Positions 43,825 to 55,348 of a stretch of 64,000 nt of DNA are shown one piece after another. Source of the DNA: Amycolatopsis mediterranei (GTDB lineage: Bacteria; Actinomycetota; Actinomycetes; Mycobacteriales; Pseudonocardiaceae); contig NZ_CP100416.1 in NCBI RefSeq assembly GCF_026017845.1, positions 10,541,956-10,605,955 of the forward strand, in the 5' to 3' direction. The notes beneath the pieces are model-generated. The model did not search any database, had not been told where the DNA came from, and saw only the letters and a list, made by a program, of their open reading frames with translations. The position numbers and the translations under genes were made by a program. How positions within the stretch are numbered: the first letter of the stretch is position 1; each line of letters opens with the position of its first letter.

Positions 43825-44958
43825 ATGAAGATCCGCGTCGAGCGTGACGGGCTCGCCGACGCCGTCGCGTGGGTGGCCAGAAGCCTCCCCTCCCGGCCTC
43901 CGGTGCCGGTGCTGGGCGGTGTCCTCCTCGACGCCGGTTCGGACGGCGAAACCGACGCGCTGACGGTCTCCGGCTTCGACTACGAGGTCTCCGCCACGGT
44001 CGGGGTCCCCGCGACGATCGCCGACGGCGGCCGCCTGCTCGTGTCCGGGCGCCTCCTCGCCGACATCACCAAGGCGCTGCCCGCGCAGCCGGTCGAGATC
44101 TCCGTCGACGGCGCGCGCGCCACCATCACCTGCGGCACCGCGCGGTTCTCCCTGCCGACCATGCCGGTCGAGGACTACCCGCAGCTGCCGTCCCAGCCCG
44201 CCTTCGCGGGCGAGCTCGCCGGCGACGCGTTCGGCCAGGCCGTCACCCAGGTCGTCGTCGCCGCGGGCAAGGACGACACGCTGCCGATGCTCACCGGCAT
44301 GCGGCTCGAGATCTCCGGCAGCTCGCTGACCCTGGTCGCCACCGACCGGTTCCGGCTCGCCATGCGCGAGTTCACCTGGCAGCCCGCCGAGGGCCTGGCC
44401 GACGCCGCGGTGCTCGTCCCGGCGCGCACCCTCGCCGAGGCGGCCAAGACGCTCGGCGCCAGCGGCGCCACGATCCGCCTCGCCCTCGCCAGCGGTGAAG
44501 GCCTGCTCGGCCTGTCCGGTTCCGGGCGCTACACGACGACCCGCCTGCTCGACGCGGAATTCCCGCCGTACCGCCAGCTGCTGCCCGCGTCGCACTCGTC
44601 GCGCGCGGTGATCGACGTGTCGGCGCTCACGGAGAGCATCAAGCGCGTTTCGCTGGTGGCCGAGCGGGGGACTCAGGTACGACTGGAATTCGGGGACAAC
44701 ACGCTGCGGTTGTCCGCGGGCGGCGACGACGAGGGCAGCGCCGAGGAAGAACTCCAGGTCGAGTACGAAGGTGAGCCGGTGACGATCGCGTTCAACCCGG
44801 GTTACCTCGTCGACGGTCTGGGCGCGCTGCACAGCGACCGGGCGGAGCTGACGTTCACCACGCCGAACCGGCCCGCGCTCATCAAGCCCGCCGACGCCGA
44901 GGGCAACGTCGTCCCCGGTTACCTCTACCTCCTGATGCCGGTCCGCCTCCCGGGCTGA
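43825..44958 (+). CDS. dnaN: DNA polymerase III beta sliding clamp
   Basis: 377 residues, the usual length. Three repeated clamp domains are visible by the family landmarks: RDGLADAVAWVARSL at the start, ATDRFRLAMREF in the middle and FNPGYLVDGL with the C-terminal YLLMPVRLPG. It tethers polymerase to DNA and also recruits repair proteins. ATG start preceded by GAAAGG. A GC-rich leader of about 200 bases after the AT-rich part of oriC has no obvious gene. Confidence 0.96.
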   Translation: MKIRVERDGLADAVAWVARSLPSRPPVPVLGGVLLDAGSDGETDALTVSGFDYEVSATVGVPATIADGGRLLVSGRLLADITKALPAQPVEISVDGARATITCGTARFSLPTMPVEDYPQLPSQPAFAGELAGDAFGQAVTQVVVAAGKDDTLPMLTGMRLEISGSSLTLVATDRFRLAMREFTWQPAEGLADAAVLVPARTLAEAAKTLGASGATIRLALASGEGLLGLSGSGRYTTTRLLDAEFPPYRQLLPASHSSRAVIDVSALTESIKRVSLVAERGTQVRLEFGDNTLRLSAGGDDEGSAEEELQVEYEGEPVTIAFNPGYLVDGLGALHSDRAELTFTTPNRPALIKPADAEGNVVPGYLYLLMPVRLPG

Positions 44959-44991
44959 CCCGCTACTTCCTGAGCACGTAAGGGGATCTCG

Positions 44992-45882
44992 ATGGTGCAG
45001 CTCGGTCTGATCGGCCTGGGCAAGATGGGCTTCAACATGCGTGAGCGGCTGCGCGCGGCCGGTCACGAGGTCGTCGGCTACGACCGCAACCCGGACGTCA
45101 CCGACACGACGTCGCTCGAAGACCTGGTGTCCAAACTGGAGGGTCCGCGGATCGTCTGGATCATGGTCCCGGCCGGCGACCCGACGCGCCAGACCGTCAC
45201 CGAGCTGAGCAACCTGCTCGCCGAGGGCGACATGGTGATCGACGGCGGCAACTCGAAGTACACCGACGACAAGCTGAACGCCGATCTGCTGGCGGCGAAG
45301 AACATCGGCTACGTCGACTGCGGTGTCTCCGGTGGCGTGTGGGGCAAGGACAACGGCTACGGCCTGATGGTCGGCGGCACCGCGGCCGACGTCGAGAAGG
45401 CCATGCCGATCTTCGACGCGCTGCGCCCGGAAGGCCCGCGTGAAGAAGGCTTCTCGCACGCCGGCGACGTCGGCGCGGGGCACTACGCGAAGATGATCCA
45501 CAACGGCATCGAGTACGGCATGATGCAGGCCTTCGCCGAGGGCTTCGAACTCCTCGAGGCCGCGAAGGTCGTCAAGGACGTGCCCGCGGTGATCAAGGGC
45601 TGGCAGCGCGGCACGGTCGTCCGGTCCTGGCTGCTCGACCTGCTCGTGCGCGCGCTCGACGAGGACCCGGAGCTGGACGACCTCGAGGGCTACGTCGAGG
45701 ACTCGGGCGAAGGCCGCTGGACGCTGGAAGAGGCGATCAACAACGCGGTGCCGGCGCCGGTCATCTCGGCCGCGCTGTTCGCGCGGTTCGCCTCGCGGCA
45801 GGAGCACTCGGCCGCGATGCGCGCGGTCGCCGCATTGCGCAACCAGTTCGGCGGGCACGCCGTGAAGAAGGTCGGCGGATAA
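44992..45882 (+). CDS. gnd: 6-phosphogluconate dehydrogenase, short (GndA/YqeC-like) form
   Basis: 296 residues, the short form, rather than the 470-residue NADP enzyme. The Rossmann motif GLIGLGKMGFNM lies at the N-terminus; GGNSKYTDD and CGVSGGVWG form the substrate loop, and KMIHNGIEYGMMQ carries the catalytic lysine/asparagine. It oxidatively decarboxylates 6-phosphogluconate to ribulose 5-phosphate. Its place between dnaN and recF is common in actinobacteria. Confidence 0.93.
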   Translation: MVQLGLIGLGKMGFNMRERLRAAGHEVVGYDRNPDVTDTTSLEDLVSKLEGPRIVWIMVPAGDPTRQTVTELSNLLAEGDMVIDGGNSKYTDDKLNADLLAAKNIGYVDCGVSGGVWGKDNGYGLMVGGTAADVEKAMPIFDALRPEGPREEGFSHAGDVGAGHYAKMIHNGIEYGMMQAFAEGFELLEAAKVVKDVPAVIKGWQRGTVVRSWLLDLLVRALDEDPELDDLEGYVEDSGEGRWTLEEAINNAVPAPVISAALFARFASRQEHSAAMRAVAALRNQFGGHAVKKVGG

Positions 45883-45892
45883 GGAGTTACGG

Positions 45893-47047
45893 GTGTATCT
45901 GCGTCACCTGCAGGTCACCGACTTCCGCTCCTGGCCGCAGGCCGATCTCGCGCTCGAACCGGGGCCGACCGTGCTGGTCGGCCAGAACGGCCGCGGCAAG
46001 ACCAACTTGCTGGAGGCGATCGGGTACGTCGCGACGCTGGGCTCGCACCGCGTCGCGACGGACGCGCCGCTGATCCGGCACGGCTGCGAGCGCGCGTTGG
46101 TGCGGGTCGCGGTGGTCAACGACGACCGCGAGCTGACCGTCGAGCTCGAGATCACCGCCGGCCGGGCGAACCGCGCGCGGGTCAACCGCGGTGCGGTCGG
46201 CCGGCCGCGGGACGTGCTCGGGATCCTGCGCACGGTGCTGTTCTCCCCGGAGGACCTCGCACTCGTGCGGGGTGACCCGGGTGAGCGACGCCGGTTCCTC
46301 GACGAGCTCCTCGTGCTGCGCGCGCCGCGGTACGCCGGCGTCCGGGCGGACTACGAGAAGGTGCTGAAGCAGCGGAACGCCCTGCTCAAGACGGCCGGGA
46401 AACGACGTACGGGCCGCGAAGACCCGTACGCGCTGTCGACGCTCGAGGTCTGGGACGACCACCTGGCGGAGGCGGGCGCGGAGCTGCTGGCCGCGCGCCT
46501 GAACCTCGTCGCCGATCTCGCGCCGCACGCGGCTTCGGCTTACATGGGCGTCGCGCCCGACTCGCGTCCGGCGAAGATCACCTACCGGTCGTCGCTGGGT
46601 GCCGCCATGCCGGAAACGTACGGCGTACCGGACGGCGAACGGGCGCAACCCGAGGTCCTGAAGGACGTCTTACTCAAGGCGTTGGGTGAAGCCCGCAAGG
46701 CGGAGCTCGAGCGCGGCATCAGCCTGGTCGGCCCGCACCGGGACGAGCTGGAACTGATCCTGGGCGAGGCGCCGGCGAAGGGCTACGCGAGCCACGGCGA
46801 GTCGTGGTCGTTCGCGTTGGCGCTGCGGCTCGGCAGCTACGAGCTGCTGCGCGCGGAGGCGGGCGAGCCGGTGCTGCTGCTCGACGACGTGTTCGCAGAG
46901 CTGGACCGCAAGCGCCGGGCCCGGCTGGCCGAGGTGGCCGCGAGCGCCGAACAGGTGCTGGTGACCGCCGCGGTCGACGAAGACGTGCCCGGGGAGCTGG
47001 CCGGCACCCGGTTCGTGGTGGCGGATGGTGAGATCACGCGTGGCTGA
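45893..47047 (+). CDS. recF: DNA replication/repair protein RecF
   Basis: 384 residues; GTG start with AAGGAG upstream. An N-terminal LRHLQVTDFRSW leads to Walker A GQNGRGKTN (about 32). The C-terminal signature and Walker B are visible (SWSFALALRLG, then VLLLDDVFAELD). It binds gapped DNA and helps RecO/RecR load RecA. The 3' end overlaps the dciA gene. Confidence 0.96.
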   Translation: MYLRHLQVTDFRSWPQADLALEPGPTVLVGQNGRGKTNLLEAIGYVATLGSHRVATDAPLIRHGCERALVRVAVVNDDRELTVELEITAGRANRARVNRGAVGRPRDVLGILRTVLFSPEDLALVRGDPGERRRFLDELLVLRAPRYAGVRADYEKVLKQRNALLKTAGKRRTGREDPYALSTLEVWDDHLAEAGAELLAARLNLVADLAPHAASAYMGVAPDSRPAKITYRSSLGAAMPETYGVPDGERAQPEVLKDVLLKALGEARKAELERGISLVGPHRDELELILGEAPAKGYASHGESWSFALALRLGSYELLRAEAGEPVLLLDDVFAELDRKRRARLAEVAASAEQVLVTAAVDEDVPGELAGTRFVVADGEITRG

Positions 47048-47771
47048 GCAGAGCGATCGAGCACCCCGTGTGACGGGCGGCACAAACCGCACCCGATCTG
47101 GGGACAAACCTGTGGACAGTGTGGATAACACGGTGAATGAGTTATCGCCCGGTGTGACCATGCGGCCAGATGGGTGGCGCAAAACGCCGGGTGGCGGCTC
47201 TGCGGCGAACACCAAGCCCGCTTCGGGCACCGAGCGTGACGGCGAGGTTGGGCCGAACGAGCCCCCGATGACGGGACGCGACCTCGCGCACGCCGCGCTG
47301 GAGGCCGCGAAGGCCAAGGCCAAGGAGCGCGGCACCTCACCCGGCCGGCGCCGCCCCGCGACCGGCGGTGGGCAGAGCCCCCGGCGTCGCCGCTGGTCGG
47401 GGCCCGGTGCGGACGCGCGCGACCCGCAACCGCTCGGCCGGCTCGTCTCCCGGCTGATGAGCGACCGCGGCTGGAACGAGAGCGTCACCAGCGCCCGCGT
47501 CTTCGCGCAGTGGGCGCGGCTGGTCGGCGAAGACGTCGCCGAGCACGCGCAGCCGATCGCCCTGAAGGACGGCGAGCTCACCGTCCGCGCCAGCTCGACG
47601 GCGTGGGCCACCCAGCTGCGGTTGCTGCAGGGAAAGCTGCTGCACAAGATCGCGGCGGGGGTCGGCAACGGCGTCGTCAAGCGGATGCGGATCCAGGGCC
47701 CGACCGCCCCGAGCTGGCGGAAAGGGCCCCGGCACGTGCCGGGCCGCGGCCCCCGTGACACGTACGGCTGA
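47025..47771 (+). CDS. dciA: DciA-like protein (DUF721), helicase-loading candidate
   Basis: 248 residues from ATG 47025; a GTG at 47040 is an equally good start. The first 130 residues are disordered and basic. The DUF721 domain occupies about 135-235 (PLGRLVSRLMSDRGWN, then VGEDVAEHAQPIAL, then TVRASSTAWATQLRLL). DciA proteins load the replicative helicase in bacteria lacking DnaC/DnaI; the mycobacterial homologue is Rv0004. Unusually, the 5' coding part contains DnaA-box-like sequences. Confidence 0.87.
   Translation: MVRSRVAEQSDRAPRVTGGTNRTRSGDKPVDSVDNTVNELSPGVTMRPDGWRKTPGGGSAANTKPASGTERDGEVGPNEPPMTGRDLAHAALEAAKAKAKERGTSPGRRRPATGGGQSPRRRRWSGPGADARDPQPLGRLVSRLMSDRGWNESVTSARVFAQWARLVGEDVAEHAQPIALKDGELTVRASSTAWATQLRLLQGKLLHKIAAGVGNGVVKRMRIQGPTAPSWRKGPRHVPGRGPRDTYG
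47099..47128 (-). promoter_or_regulatory. DnaA-box-like cluster inside the dciA 5' end
   Basis: TGGGGACAA (47099), TGTGGACAG (47111) and TGTGGATAA (47120) occur within 30 bases, all in the same orientation. The last is the complement of a perfect TTATCCACA. Confidence 0.55.
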
Positions 47772-47968
47772 CCCGGGTTGCGTGATGCTCGGTTGAATGC
47801 CCCGAGAACGCATTCAGACCTCCCGAGATACGTCAAGACTCGGCTCGAACCGATTTCGTTCGTCTGTGACGCGTTCAGGGGTGTCCTTGCCGCATGTCAG
47901 CGGACGCGGCCAAGTACACTGGAGGAGAGCGAGCGTCCGCTCGGGCGAGACGAGGAGAAACAACGCCG

Positions 47969-49936
47969 GTGACCGAGAACAAGCACGAGTACAACGCGTC
48001 GTCGATCACGGTGCTCGAAGGCCTCGAAGCGGTCCGCAAGCGCCCCGGCATGTACATCGGTTCCACCGGTGAACGCGGCCTGCACCACCTCGTCCAGGAG
48101 GTCGTCGACAACTCCGTCGACGAGGCGATGGCCGGGCACGCCACCAAGGTCGAGGTTACCCTCCTCGCCGACGGCGGCGTCCGCGTCGTCGACGACGGCC
48201 GCGGTATCCCGGTCGACATGCACCCCAAGGAGCAGAAGCCGACCCTCGAGGTCGTGCTCACCGTCCTCCACGCGGGCGGCAAGTTCGACAGCGACTCCTA
48301 CGCGGTGTCCGGCGGCCTGCACGGCGTCGGTGTCTCGGTGGTGAACGCGCTGTCGAAGAAGCTGCTCGCCGAGGTCAAGTACGGCGGCCGCAGCTGGCGC
48401 CAGGAGTACACCGACCAGATCCCCGGCCCGCTCGAGGACCTCGGCCCGGCGAGCGAGACCGGCACCACGATCACCTTCTGGGCCGACGGCGACATCTTCG
48501 AGACCACGACGTACAACTTCGAGACCATCTCGCGCCGGCTCCAGGAGATGGCGTTCCTCAACAAGGGACTGACGCTGTCCCTGCGCGACGAGCGCGTCGC
48601 CGACGAGGAGGCGGAGGCGGACGCCGAGGGCAAGGTCGCGCGGGTCAAGGAGAAGACCTACTGCTACCCGGGTGGCCTCGAGGACTTCGTCAAGCACATC
48701 AACGGCAGCAAGGACCCGATCCACTCCAGCGTGATCTCCTTCGAAGCGAAGGGCACCGGCCTCGAGGTCGAGGTCGCGATGCAGTGGAACAACGGCTTCA
48801 CGCCGTCGGTCTACACGTTCGCCAACACGATCAACACCCACGAGGGCGGCACCCACGAAGAGGGCTTCCGCGCCGCGCTGACCCGCGTCGTCAACACCTA
48901 CGCGCGCGACAAGAAGCTGCTCAAGGAGAAGGACACCAACCTGACCGGTGACGACGTGCGCGAGGGCCTCGCCGCGATCGTCTCGATCAAGCTGTCCGAG
49001 CCGCAGTTCGAGGGCCAGACCAAGACCAAGCTGGGCAACAGCGAGGCCAAGACGTTCGTGCAGCAGACGTCGAACGAGTGGCTGGCCGACTGGTTCGAGC
49101 GCAACCCCACCGAGGCGAAGACGATCATCAACAAGTCGATCTCCTCGGCGCAGGCCCGGATGGCCGCGCGCAAGGCGCGTGACCTGGTCCGCCGCAAGGG
49201 CGCGCTCGACATCGGCGGCCTGCCCGGCAAGCTGAAGGACTGCCGCTCCACCAAGCCGGAGGAGTGCGAGCTCTACATCGTCGAGGGTGACTCGGCCGGC
49301 GGCTCCGCCAAGGAGGGCCGCGACTCGATGTACCAGGCGATCCTGCCGATCCGCGGCAAGATCATCAACGTCGAGAAGGCCCGCATCGACCGCGTCCTCA
49401 AGAACACCGAGGTCCAGTCGCTGATCACCGCGCTCGGCACCGGCATCCACGACGAATTCGACCTCGAGAAGCTGCGCTACCACAAGATCGTGCTGATGGC
49501 CGACGCCGACGTCGACGGCCAGCACATCACCACGCTGCTGCTCACCCTGCTGTTCCGGTTCATGACGCCGCTGATCGAGCACGGCCACGTCTTCCTCTCG
49601 CGGCCGCCGCTGTACAAGATCAAGTGGCCGCGGGCCGAGCCGGAGTACGCGTACTCCGACCGCGAGCGCGACGCCGTCATCCAGGCGGGCGTCGAGGCCG
49701 GCAAGCGGCTGCCGAAGGACGACGCGATCCAGCGCTACAAGGGTCTCGGCGAGATGAACGCCGAAGAGCTGTGGGAGACCACGATGGACCCGGCCAACCG
49801 GCTGCTGGGCCAGGTCACCCTCGACGACGCCGCCCAGGCCGACGAGCTGTTCTCGGTCCTGATGGGCGAGGACGTCGAGGCCCGCCGCTCGTTCATCACG
49901 CGCAACGCCAAGGACGTGCGCTTCTTGGACGTGTAG
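47969..49936 (+). CDS. gyrB: DNA gyrase subunit B
   Basis: 655 residues from the GTG at 47969 (GAGGAG upstream); an ATG 25 codons earlier is less likely. The GHKL ATPase domain has VVDNSVDEAMAGH and DDGRGIPVD. The TOPRIM domain has EGDSAGGSAKEGRD and PIRGKIINVEKARID with LMADADVDGQHI. The C-terminus carries IQRYKGLGEMNAEELW. With GyrA it introduces negative supercoils; this is the aminocoumarin target. A possible -10 (TACACT) lies at 47915. Confidence 0.97.
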   Translation: MTENKHEYNASSITVLEGLEAVRKRPGMYIGSTGERGLHHLVQEVVDNSVDEAMAGHATKVEVTLLADGGVRVVDDGRGIPVDMHPKEQKPTLEVVLTVLHAGGKFDSDSYAVSGGLHGVGVSVVNALSKKLLAEVKYGGRSWRQEYTDQIPGPLEDLGPASETGTTITFWADGDIFETTTYNFETISRRLQEMAFLNKGLTLSLRDERVADEEAEADAEGKVARVKEKTYCYPGGLEDFVKHINGSKDPIHSSVISFEAKGTGLEVEVAMQWNNGFTPSVYTFANTINTHEGGTHEEGFRAALTRVVNTYARDKKLLKEKDTNLTGDDVREGLAAIVSIKLSEPQFEGQTKTKLGNSEAKTFVQQTSNEWLADWFERNPTEAKTIINKSISSAQARMAARKARDLVRRKGALDIGGLPGKLKDCRSTKPEECELYIVEGDSAGGSAKEGRDSMYQAILPIRGKIINVEKARIDRVLKNTEVQSLITALGTGIHDEFDLEKLRYHKIVLMADADVDGQHITTLLLTLLFRFMTPLIEHGHVFLSRPPLYKIKWPRAEPEYAYSDRERDAVIQAGVEAGKRLPKDDAIQRYKGLGEMNAEELWETTMDPANRLLGQVTLDDAAQADELFSVLMGEDVEARRSFITRNAKDVRFLDV

Positions 49937-49988
49937 GCGTCTCCCTCGTTCTTCGCCCCGCTAGGCCCCCGCACCCGAGAAGGACCTC

Positions 49989-52526
<2,538 letters not shown>

Positions 52527-52578
52527 GTTTTCACAACTACGGACAGCGCCCCACGGCACGGGTAAGGACTGACTCTTC

Positions 52579-53244
52579 GTGACACCGACCGAGAATCCCG
52601 AGGCAGCGGGTTCGAACGGAACGCCGGCGAGCCCACCCTGGCAGCGGGTCGACAAGGAAGGCGACGCCGAAGCGACGGTCAAGCTGGCCACCGACGAGGC
52701 ACAGCCCCCGGCCGCGGCAACGCAGCCCGTCACCCCCGAGCGTTCGGTGGTGACGGGCAGCGCAGCCCCCCGCCTCTTCGGCGGCGGCTCAGGTGACACC
52801 CCGCCGGTCGGCGGCGAGGTCCCCCCGGCATCGACGCAGCGAGCCCGCCCAAGCGCGTTGCGCCGTCCGGGCCGCGGCCCGCGCCGGGCATCGCTGCAGG
52901 TCAAGCGGTTCGACCCGTGGTCGGTGCTGAAGCTGTCCCTGGTGCTGGGCGTAGCGATGTTCTTCGTCTGGCTGGTGGCGGTCGGAGTCCTGTACACGGT
53001 CCTCGACGGCATGGGCGTCTGGGACAAGCTGAACGGCACGTATTCATCACTGGTCGGCGGCGAGGGCGCGAACGCCTCGGCCGAACCCCTGATCAGCGCG
53101 GGCCGCGTGTTCGGCATCGCGGCCATCCTGGGCGCGATCAACATCGTCCTGGTCTCAGCCCTGGCCACGGTGAGCGCGTTCATCTACAACGTCTCAGCCG
53201 ACCTCGCGGGCGGCCTCGAGGTAACCCTGTCCGAACGCGAGTGA
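52579..53244 (+). CDS. DUF3566 membrane protein
   Basis: 221 residues with a GTG start. The N-terminal 105 residues are Pro/Thr-rich and disordered. The DUF3566 domain follows: LQVKRFDPWSVLKLSLVLG, with two hydrophobic helices at about 113-138 and 172-200. A homologue lies directly after gyrA in most actinobacteria (Rv0007 position). Function unknown; gene order suggests a link to division or chromosome topology at the membrane. Confidence 0.88.
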   Translation: MTPTENPEAAGSNGTPASPPWQRVDKEGDAEATVKLATDEAQPPAAATQPVTPERSVVTGSAAPRLFGGGSGDTPPVGGEVPPASTQRARPSALRRPGRGPRRASLQVKRFDPWSVLKLSLVLGVAMFFVWLVAVGVLYTVLDGMGVWDKLNGTYSSLVGGEGANASAEPLISAGRVFGIAAILGAINIVLVSALATVSAFIYNVSADLAGGLEVTLSERE

Positions 53245-53293
53245 CCCGGTTGCAGGGCCCCTTCGGGGGTCCTGTAAAGTTCTCCTCGTTCGA

Positions 53294-53367
53294 GGGCCTA
53301 TAGCTCAGGCGGTTAGAGCGCTTCGCTGATAACGAAGAGGTCCCAGGTTCAAGTCCTGGTAGGCCCA
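53294..53367 (+). tRNA. tRNA-Ile (GAT anticodon)
   Basis: The full cloverleaf pairs: acceptor GGGCCTA/TAGGCCC, D stem GCTC/GAGC, anticodon stem CTTCG/CGAAG around CTGATAA (anticodon GAT), T stem CCAGG/CCTGG with TTCAAGT, and discriminator A. The 3' CCA is not encoded and must be added by the CCA enzyme. Confidence 0.97.
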
Positions 53368-53376
53368 CGCAGGTCA

Positions 53377-53409
53377 AAGCCCGGTTCGCGTCATGCGAGC
53401 CGGGCTTTT
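53377..53409 (+). terminator. Terminator after tRNA-Ile
   Basis: AAGCCCGGTTCGC pairs with GCGAGCCGGGCTT with one mismatch around GTCAT, followed by TTTT overlapping the stem end. Confidence 0.85.
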
Positions 53410-53571
53410 GCATGACCTGAGTGACTAGGTGGGTGACTGTCAGAGCGGAAGCCTGCGGGCAACTCCTCACTTCATGACGATGCAGGAAGCGGGCGAGAGC
53501 GGCAGCAACAGGCACTCTCACCTGGCGTGTCGAATCCTGTCCCGCCGGCGCGTTCAGCGATCGTCAAGCTG

Positions 53572-54807
53572 TCATCGCTCCGCTGAAGGCTCGCTTCCTG
53601 GTTTGAGGCGAGGAATCTGCCCGGTGGCGGGGCCGTTAGCGGCGTCGACGAGAGCGCGCAATCGATGGAGAGCCCGATGGTGCAGCACGCGAACAGAGCC
53701 AGGGGAGATGCCCATCACTTCGGCAGTTTCCGCGGCCGAAAGCCCACTGGCGATGCGCAGAAGAAGGACATCTCGGTGCGCTGAACTGAGCCGGTCGAGC
53801 ATTCTCGCCATGTCCTCGCTGAGGTCCTCGGCTAACTCAGGGTCCTGGGTGCGCGGAGTTCTCGCGACCAGTTCCTCTGGGATGATGCTCACCCGGACTT
53901 CGTCCTGTGATTCGCGAAGCTGTCTGCGGTGCGTGTCGGCTATCTTCTTCTTAGCGATCGCGAATAGTAGTTTCCGTTCGGTTCCCCCGTCGATCTCACC
54001 CTGCGTGGCTCGGTAACTCACGTACGTCAGCAGGACTTCCTGGGTGACGTCTTCGGCGGAGATCCATTGTGCAACCGGTCCGAGGCGGGCGGAGACGTAG
54101 CGATAGACGGCTCTGATTGAAGCCGAGGGTAGCCAGGTGGCCGGGTCGACGGTGTCGATGGCGGATCTGTCGGTGAGACTCGTGCTTCCGGTGGGTGAAT
54201 TTGGTGCGGGCACAAGTCCGTCTTCTACGGCCCGCTTGTACAGGTCAACGCGCGTCTCGGCCTCGCGGCCGGCCTGTTCGTATTTGTCGCGAGCTCGGTT
54301 GAGGTATACGCGGACCGTGCTTACTTGGAGGTCGAGTTCGCGGGCCACAGCATCGACTGTCTTGCCGGAGGCGTAGGCCCGCAGAACCGCTTCCTCGCGG
54401 GGGCTGAGTTCAATACTGCGTTCGCGACGTGGTCGAGCTGCTTGCGCTTCTACCGGGCGCGCCCGCATCGACTGCGCCGGCCGGGGGTCCGGCAGCGGCG
54501 GATTGGTGGCTAGCCACGCCCGGACGACTTCAGTGCATCCTAGGCAGTACCGAACGGCTCCGACTCCTGGTATTGCGATAGTCCGGTCTGCTGGCTTCGG
54601 GCAGCGAACGCCGAACACGGCGACTTCACACTGAGGGGCAGCCGCGCTCGTCGCGACTGCTGATTCCGGCGTCGCTGGCCGGATCTGGCGTTCACGCTGG
54701 CGACGACCGGCCGACCGGCACGTCGCCGAGCAGTACCGCCTAGGACGGCCACGGCCGTCAGTGCGCCCCGGCGGGAGTGGGTCGCCGCACCACTCACAAG
54801 TCGCCAT
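53572..54807 (-). CDS. Zinc-finger / LuxR-HTH / ECF-sigma fusion regulator
   Basis: 411 residues from the ATG at 54807, chosen for the GAAAGAGG ribosome binding site just upstream; the open frame runs 80 codons further but with unlikely composition. Residues 1-40 have a Cys finger (CEWCGD ... YCSATC). A second Cys set lies at about 60-95 (CEVAVFGVRC ... YCLGC). A LuxR-type helix-turn-helix spans about 135-195 (LSPREEAVLRAYASGKTV, then LQVSTVRVYLNRARDKY). An ECF sigma part follows: region 2 (AEDVTQEVLLTYVSY) and region 4 (LSAAETAEVMGISPGSVRV). It could be a sigma factor with its own sensory and DNA-binding modules. A palindromic site lies 34 bases upstream. Codon GC is lower than in the core genes. 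Confidence 0.8.
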   Translation of the reverse strand: MATCEWCGDPLPPGRTDGRGRPRRYCSATCRSAGRRQRERQIRPATPESAVATSAAAPQCEVAVFGVRCPKPADRTIAIPGVGAVRYCLGCTEVVRAWLATNPPLPDPRPAQSMRARPVEAQAARPRRERSIELSPREEAVLRAYASGKTVDAVARELDLQVSTVRVYLNRARDKYEQAGREAETRVDLYKRAVEDGLVPAPNSPTGSTSLTDRSAIDTVDPATWLPSASIRAVYRYVSARLGPVAQWISAEDVTQEVLLTYVSYRATQGEIDGGTERKLLFAIAKKKIADTHRRQLRESQDEVRVSIIPEELVARTPRTQDPELAEDLSEDMARMLDRLSSAHRDVLLLRIASGLSAAETAEVMGISPGSVRVLHHRALHRLRALVDAANGPATGQIPRLKPGSEPSAER

Positions 54808-54840
54808 CCCACCTCTTTCGGGGTTTCCGTGCTGCTCGGA

Positions 54841-54856
54841 TGTGCATAGATGCACA
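54841..54856. promoter_or_regulatory. Palindromic operator candidate upstream of the fusion regulator
   Basis: TGTGCATAGATGCACA: 7-bp perfect arms with a 2-bp spacer, 34 bases before the regulator start. Spacing and symmetry suit a dimeric helix-turn-helix protein, possibly the regulator itself. Confidence 0.5.
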
Positions 54857-55075
54857 CATGCTAGTCGAGGAGTAGACTCCCTACCAGGGGAAACGGTATT
54901 TTCGTGCTGTTCGACCTCGAAACTGACGACGTGACGGGAGGTGTCGTTGGCCTTGACACTTCTCCCAACACCGCGAGCGAAGGTTCCCGAAACTAGCTCG
55001 GTTTCCATCGCAAGTTGGTGAAACTTTTGTGGCTCCTCCTGCGACACACCATGGGAAGGCCGCGGAAGAAGCTAA

Positions 55076-55101
55076 GGCCCAGCCATCGAAATGACTGGGC
55101 C
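55076..55101 (-). terminator. Terminator after the 76-residue gene
   Basis: GGCCCAG/CTGGGCC arms extend through CAT/ATG to a CGAA tetraloop. Read on the minus strand it begins 17 bases after the stop and is followed by TTAGCTTCTT. Confidence 0.65.
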
Positions 55102-55117
55102 CGCTCCCGGAGCGTGA

Positions 55118-55348
55118 TCAGTGCTCGCCAAAGTCCATGATCACGTCGCCGATCATCACGAGAGCCCTCGCCCCCGCGGCGAGGGCTTCGTGCTGTTTAA
55201 ACACGCCCCACGCCTCGAGAAGCAGCAGTCCGGGGCGGATCACGTTTCGCCAGGCCTGCGAGCCTCGTGGGCCTCGTCCCTCCGGTTGATCCCTGGCCTT
55301 TGGCGCCAGGTCGCATCCGTCGGGCGGATCGCGGTCGTCGGTACCCAT
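55118..55348 (-). CDS. Small hypothetical protein (76 residues)
   Basis: I do not recognise the family. A strong ribosome binding site (AAGGAG, six bases before ATG) and a hairpin terminator after the stop support a real gene. The N-terminal 35 residues are polar and charged (DDRDPPDG ... RDQPEGRGP). The C-terminal half is hydrophobic and helical (LLLLEAWGVF, then LAAGARALVMIGDVIMDFG). No signal peptide. It stands alone between the sigma-fusion regulator and the integrase. Confidence 0.6.
   Translation of the reverse strand: MGTDDRDPPDGCDLAPKARDQPEGRGPRGSQAWRNVIRPGLLLLEAWGVFKQHEALAAGARALVMIGDVIMDFGEH

Noticed and set aside
53340..53367. tRNA-Ile 3' end as a proven attachment site
   Set aside because: No second copy was found in the window, so the claim cannot be supported.
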